From positions 317,501 to 375,000 of the forward strand of contig JAIVFJ010000025.1 in assembly GCA_025765615.1 (NCBI GenBank): a stretch of 57,500 bases of DNA. Reading direction: 5' to 3'. This stretch comes from Zopfochytrium polystomum (lineage: Eukaryota; Chytridiomycota; Chytridiomycetes; Chytridiales; Chytridiaceae). Shown in pieces: positions 52,622 to 57,500 of the stretch (its first letter is position 1; every line of letters begins with the position of its first letter). The notes below the pieces were generated by a model. It did no database searches. It saw only the letters and a program-made list of their open reading frames with translations, and was not told the origin of the DNA. Position numbers and translations under genes: made by a program.

Positions 52622-54775
52622 ATGAGCTTCGTGCCAACACCTCCCTCGCTTCAACCGGCGCCCTTCACACTACCCCTGGCCCGCTCCACAGCCGCCGCCT
52701 CGCCCCCGGCCTCCCCGCCCGTCGTCGTCCTCGCCACCGCCGCCGCGGCAGCCGTAGCCGCACCCCTTCGCGCCCCGGCGCCGCCAGTGGATACCAGAAC
52801 TGCAGCAGCCGCAGCAGCTGCAGCGGCAAACGTGCCGTTCGCAGATGCAGCCCTGCGGACCGAGTTTGGCGGAGAGCCGCGGTGGGGCGGTGGTGGCTTT
52901 GGTGAGAGGGGGGGGGGGGGGGGGGGGGGGGGTTTTGGGGGGAGGGTTGGACGGTGCGGTGGGCAAGGAGTGTTGTGTGTGTGTGTGGGGTGGGGGCGGG
53001 GGTCGTGAGGGGTCAGACCCGCTTACCTCACCCCCGGTTGTCTTTCCCGAGGATAACCCCTGCAACTTGAGTCATCCTGGCGGTCTCTCTCCCACACACA
53101 CACACACTCTCTCTCTCCTCTCCCCTCACCCCTCTATTTTTTTTTTTCTTTCCCCCATAGCCGCCTCCCTTCCGTTCCTTCCCGACCCGGCCGTCTTCGT
53201 GTTCTTGTCTCGCCTTTGTCGTGTCTGTGGGGGGTGATGGTGGCTTCGCGAAACAAAATCTTGTTTGTTTTTTTTCCGAACCCTGTTTTTCCGCCCGCCG
53301 CCGCCGCCAGCGATCTGACTTGGCCATCCATCCTTTCCCCATCACCTTTCTTCCACGCCCGATCCGCCTCCGAACGAACGACTACTACTACAAACACGCG
53401 CTGTGCATTTACGTCGAAAACCCCCACACCCCCGCCCGCGCTCCTCTCGACCTTGAACTTCCCACCTCCCCCCCGCTAGGGATCCCCGCCCCCGCAGCCG
53501 GACAGAACAATCCCGCCGCGCCCCGCGCCTCCCCCACTCCCGGACTTCCCCCCTAACTACGCCCCGCCCGCCGCCTTCACCGCCCGCTACGCCCTCCGCG
53601 CGTTCCTCGGCGCCGGAGGCTTTGGCCATGTCTGCGCCGCCGTCGAGATTGCCACTGCTCCCTCGTCGTCGTCGCCTGACGGGTCGCCGCCGCGCGAGGG
53701 TCGCGGTCAAGTTCATCCGAAAAGACAGAGTGCCCCCGAACGCCTGGGTGAACGACCCGGAACTGGGGACGGTCCCCAGAGAGGTTTTTTTCCTGAGGAT
53801 TGTGAGTGCGCAGCCGGCGGGCGGGCGGCCGGGTGGGCGGCGGTGTTATTTTTTCTTCTTCCTTGTGCTGATTTTTCTGATTCTCGCAAAATTTTCAACT
53901 GGGTGGGTGCAGCTCAACCACCCCAACATTATCGGCTACGTGGACGCCTTTCAGGACATCTTCTTTGTCCTGCTCGTCACCGAACTGCACGGCGGCTCGT
54001 GGGCCGCCCAAATACCCTTCGCCGGCGCGCCCCCGTCCCCGCCGACCACCCCCGTCGACGCGACAGCGGCGACGCCACCCCTCGCAGGCCTCCCGCGCCG
54101 CGCGTCGAGCGACCTGTTCGACTGCATCAACCTCCTCCACCACCTCACCGAGTGCCAAGCCCGCCACGTCTTCCGCCAGCTCGTCGCCGCCGTCGCACAC
54201 CTCGACGCCCGTGGCATCCTCCACCGCGACATCAAGGACGAAAACGTCCTCGTCGACGACGGCTTCGGCGTCAGGCTCGCCGACTTTGGCTCGGCCTCCC
54301 TCGCCGCCCAACCCGGGCCGGCGCTCCCCGCACCATTAGCAGCGGAGGACACCCTCTTCCTCGGCACCCCTCCAATACGCCGCGCCCGAGCTCGTCGCAG
54401 GCTCCCACCCGCAGAGCAGCAAGACAGAGGTCTGGTCGCTCGCCTGCTGCCTCCACGTCATGCTTTTTGGCGACGTGCCCTTTGACGCCGTCGCCGACGT
54501 CCGCCACGCCCCCGCCCCTCGCCATGCGCGACCCGGCCACCGCGTCCGCGAGAGCCGCCGGCGTCTCGGACGACTGCTGGGACCTGCTCGAGTGGATGTT
54601 CGAAAAGAACCCGGAGAGGAGGCCTTCCGTCGCGCAGGTGCTGGCCCACCCGTGGATCGCGGCCCGCGTAGGGTTTCGTTCGTTTTTTTGGCGGTTGGAT
54701 TTGCCGATTGACTTTTTTCCCCACCAACCCCCTTCCGCCAACGCTGACCCGCCAAGCCTTTTGTTTCATTTATGA
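52622..54775 (+). CDS. Serine/threonine protein kinase, PAS-kinase/CAMK-like, with frameshifts
   Basis: A likely first exon (52622-52901) encodes an Ala/Pro-rich N-terminus. The kinase domain starts near 53585: glycine loop LGAGGFGHV, lysine in VAVKFIRK, an intron at 53802-53912, LNHPNIIGYVDAF, DLFDCINLLHHL, catalytic loop HRDIKDENVLV, DFGSAS, then GT-QYAAPEL, EVWSLACCLHVMLFGDVPF and WDLLEWMFEKNPERRPSVAQVLAHPWI. The HRDIKDEN and DFGSA patterns resemble PAS kinases and fungal relatives. A Pro/Thr-rich insert follows the hinge. The reading frame breaks three times by one base: at GGG 53681-53683, at CCCC 54367-54370 and in the C runs 54509-54518. All key catalytic residues remain, so sequence errors are more likely than a pseudogene. 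The junctions between exon 1 and the kinase exon are not resolved. Confidence 0.75.
52910..52936. repeat. Poly(G) tract in kinase intron
   Basis: About 20 or more consecutive G bases just after the first donor site (GTGAGA). The run could form a G-quadruplex and is a likely source of length error. Confidence 0.8.
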
Positions 54776-55580
54776 CTTAAAAAATCTAACTAATTAACAG
54801 CCGTGGTCCCCCCTTCCAACTCCCCCCCCCCCCCACCCCTCCCCTCGATTGACATTAAGCCAGGGGGGGTGCGGCATGACTTTTTATCGAACTTTTTTAT
54901 CTGCCTGCGCGCGCACTGTTCTGTAATGACTTTATTTTTTATCTCACCCGCCCCATCGGACACGCCCGCATTCAAATATTTAAAGCGTCCCAGCCCCTTT
55001 CCCCCCCGCCCGCCACGCACATCGTTATAACATTAACACTTTTACGGCGTTCTTTCTTTGCCGCTTTTTTTTTCCAAACGAACAAACGGGCTTTAGGGCT
55101 CCCACCTTTTTTTTTTTGTTTAACCGAGACGAAAGTCCTTTCTTTTACCGAACGCTTGAACTTTTTTATTATTCGCAACGGATTTTGATTTGACGGACTC
55201 GCTCCAATTTTTTTTTTGTATAATTATTATTTGTTTTTGTTACTTGTTACCTTTTTGCTGCTTTCTTTTTTTTTTTTTTTTTTTTTTTTTTGCCTCGCCC
55301 GGAACTTCCGCTGTCTTCGTGGCTCTCGTTTTTTCTTTCGTTGCGTGATTCGTCTTTCGCTCTCTCTCTCACTCTTCAAACAAAACCCTCTCTTTCTTTC
55401 CTCATCCCTTCGCCGTCATTATGATCCCGAGAACTGTCCGTCTCCTTCGCTCTTCGACGCCAAAAAAAAGAAACAGCGTGTCTCGGAACTCGTAAATAAA
55501 TAAGCGCCCTCCCCCAAAAGCACAAAATCGACGCCGCGTTTCACCAAACCGGGCATGCTTTTTTTGAAGTTTTTTAAAAT
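54776..55580. other. T-rich 3' flank, no gene recognised
   Basis: C run near 54825-54835 and long T runs (about 55267-55291). No coding signal. Confidence 0.6.
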
Positions 55581-55584
55581 TTTT

Positions 55585-56110
55585 TCATTCGTTGCACCAG
55601 TCTCGCCCCTCCTTGATATTTGTCGCCGCTTCCCCGCAGCAAAGTTTGGACGCCATCACACATACCCTCCAGGGGACTTCACCAGTACGGCAATTGGTGT
55701 GTACACATTCCCGGACCTGTATAGGATCTCGTGCTGCAGTGCAGACAAGACCAGTTTGTTTGAGAGAACTCACTCTTCATCTTCTTTGGCAACAAGGGCG
55801 CTTAACTGAGCTAACTGGGCTGTGGCCATGAAATGAATGTGCCTATCATAATAATGCTTGCTCTCCCAAATCTGATTTATGCACTTTGAATGGCAGAAAC
55901 CAGCAGAACTGGTAAACAATCTGAAGCAGATCACTGCATACATAGCCTTTGTAAGATGAAATGGGCGGTGGCACTTTCCAGCAGCCCCCGAAGTTAGACA
56001 AGTCATTCAATGTATAACGTGCAAAGTGATCAACTAGTGGTTCATAGCACTTCTGCACTGAGCTTTCGTGTAACTCCACCAATAATCTTATCACGAGCTC
56101 CATTTTTCTT
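55585..56110 (-). pseudogene. Possible unidentified coding remnant
   Basis: Two overlapping minus-strand frames (56103-55846 and 56006-55770) look protein-like, for example SVQKCYEPLVDHFARYTLNDLS and MATAQLAQLSALVAKEDEE. No domain or family is recognised and no intact gene can be drawn. It may be a transposon remnant. Confidence 0.25.
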
Positions 56111-57500
56111 CAGCAACATAGTGGCGGGCATCAAAAACAAGCAAATTTGAAATTAGAGGCGCCAATTTTCTAACTGGAACTAGTCCCACCGAAAAGGGTA
56201 AAACGGAAAACTGCTCTGTCAGAGCATTCTAAACAATGAAACCAATGGCCTGATGGAGGGGATTTCCTGTATGTTTGTTTCTGCAAGAGTAGTTCACAAG
56301 CACTTTATCTCTAAAGAGGCTTCATGTAGGAAGGTATTTGAGTTTTTGAGAGAATAGAAATTGCACACTTGTACGTTGTTAGGTTGCTCCGACTTACTAA
56401 GCTGCTTGAAATCACAAAGCATATTTAGGTTCACACATGGTATTTAAAAATGATGAGACAATCAATTTGCTTCTGTTTAAGCATTTTGCTTTCTCCAAGA
56501 AGTCTTGCAAACTGCTCAAAGAGAGCAACTCAAGATAGTCTGATTTCTTCCTATTTGGTTGCTATTATCTGGGGACCTGGCTGCTGCAGCCTCATAATAT
56601 TTTAGCCACATACTCCACCAAAGTCCTGATTGTGCTCCAAGGTTGGCACTTAAAGATTGAGAACTTGGAAAGTTTTCTATATTGGGCTGCTGTGAAGGCG
56701 GTTGGAATTTTTATGACGTCAGAAGACTCTTCCCCCCCAGTGTACAGTTCAGGACATGAATTTTTTCCCACCTCACTGTGCAGGGTGCAGTAGTAAAAAT
56801 TGCCTCCTCCATCAAGCGCAGAATATACTTGAAGATCAAAAGTGTTCCCCCGCCGTGTTGTTGGACCCAGTCAGTGCTGTGTGGTGCGCACCATGCGGCG
56901 TGGGCCTCGCAGGAGGAGTCCAAATAGAAACTAGATAATATGCGCAACTTGCTGTTAGAGCAAGGAAGCTGAAGTGCCTCCACCCTGACCGGTTCACCTG
57001 GACATGTGGGAAACTGTGAGCCTGGGGCTACCTTGGGAGACCAACCACGACCAGGTTATTAGCAAGCTTGGGGCCATTGGGTTCGCTCAAGTGTTGGAGA
57101 TGCCCAGGGTTCATGTCTGCCATTTCACTGGGCACGCCCAGGGCAGGCACACCAAATCACTCACTCTCTCTCTCTCTCTCGCTCTCGCTCCCTATGCACA
57201 ACGAACCCGCCGATCCCACTCTCCACCGTTCGCCCTCCTCTCCTCACCGTCCCCAACCGCCCCTGCCCCACCGCCTCACACACCAAATGAGAAGGAAGGA
57301 GGGATCCTCGGCACAAAATTGTCAAATAGATCCAAAAACAACGATCGAAGGCGGTAAGAGAGGGGAAAAAAAAAAAAAAGAAGAAAAACCAGGCCCCGGA
57401 CCAAAAATACGCAAGACAGATACCGACCCGCCCCAGACACGAACAAACTTTTTGAAAGCCAAACGAAAAAGTGAACCCCTCGCCCCCTGGCTTCCTTTTT
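56111..57500. other. Terminal spacer, no gene recognised
   Basis: AT-rich to about 57150, then CT-repeat and C-rich sequence (57165-57300) resembling the leaders seen upstream of other genes here. A gene could start beyond the window. Confidence 0.4.

Noticed and set aside
1..57500. CRISPR array, bacterial operons or ribosome-binding sites
   Set aside because: The sequence is eukaryotic; no regularly spaced identical repeats with unique spacers were seen.

Overview
The window is nuclear DNA of a eukaryote, most likely a fungus. Genes are split by short GT-AG introns and encode fungal-type proteins: ribosomal protein uL30/L7, mitochondrial mS35, a Gtt1-like glutathione transferase, a flavin reductase, an F-box protein, a PAS-kinase-like kinase and an ABCA-type half transporter. 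The repeats are Ty3/gypsy chromovirus and Ty1/copia elements. ABCA-type transporters and rich intron content would suit an early-diverging, perhaps zoosporic, fungus, but the sequence alone does not fix the lineage. GC-rich coding islands alternate with AT-rich spacers full of CT/GA microsatellites and A tracts of 20-40 bases.

Layout. 1-12607: a nest of chromoviruses of the Tf1/sushi type, all on the minus strand. An older element (5' LTR 12300-12607, gag 11336-12259, start of pol 9865-11420, rest of pol 1-1251) was split inside its RT gene by a younger two-unit, three-LTR array (1252-9864). The array is flanked by a 5-bp target duplication, TGATG. Each array unit keeps gag, protease, RT, RNase H and a chromodomain but has lost the integrase catalytic core by an in-frame deletion. 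The old element still has that core. 12608-12916 is a fragment of a second LTR family, into which the old chromovirus itself jumped. 14898-17283: an F-box gene (minus). 18343-21356: a 963-residue protein with an MGCGASK lipidation signal and dozens of R-x-S-V-A-P repeats (minus). It is divergent from RPL7 (21941-24046, plus), whose second intron carries a convincing box C/D snoRNA. 24651-26016: mS35 (minus). 27091-27505: solo LTR of the second family. 28841-29506 and 30059-30781: GST and FMN reductase, convergent. 31-45 kb: a gene-poor repeat graveyard with three chromovirus solo LTRs (each with a perfect 5-bp target duplication), a decayed Ty1/copia remnant, tRNA-like sequences and unexplained coding remnants. 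45806-50165: a 13-exon ABC transporter. 52622-54775: a protein kinase. 54776-57500: no recognisable gene.

Main points of the hunt. The chromovirus shows four linked cis-signals that can be read directly: a -1 frameshift signal (C CCA AAC heptamer, 5-nt spacer, H-type pseudoknot) between gag and pol; an 11-nt perfect complementarity between the LTR-adjacent primer site and the predicted RNA 5' end, the signature of Tf1-like self-priming; a polypurine tract inside the last pol codons; and arrays of perfect heat-shock elements in the U3 part of every LTR, expanded to seven contiguous units in one solo LTR. Several single-copy genes carry one-base frameshifts, mostly in G/C runs, which look more like sequence errors than gene death.
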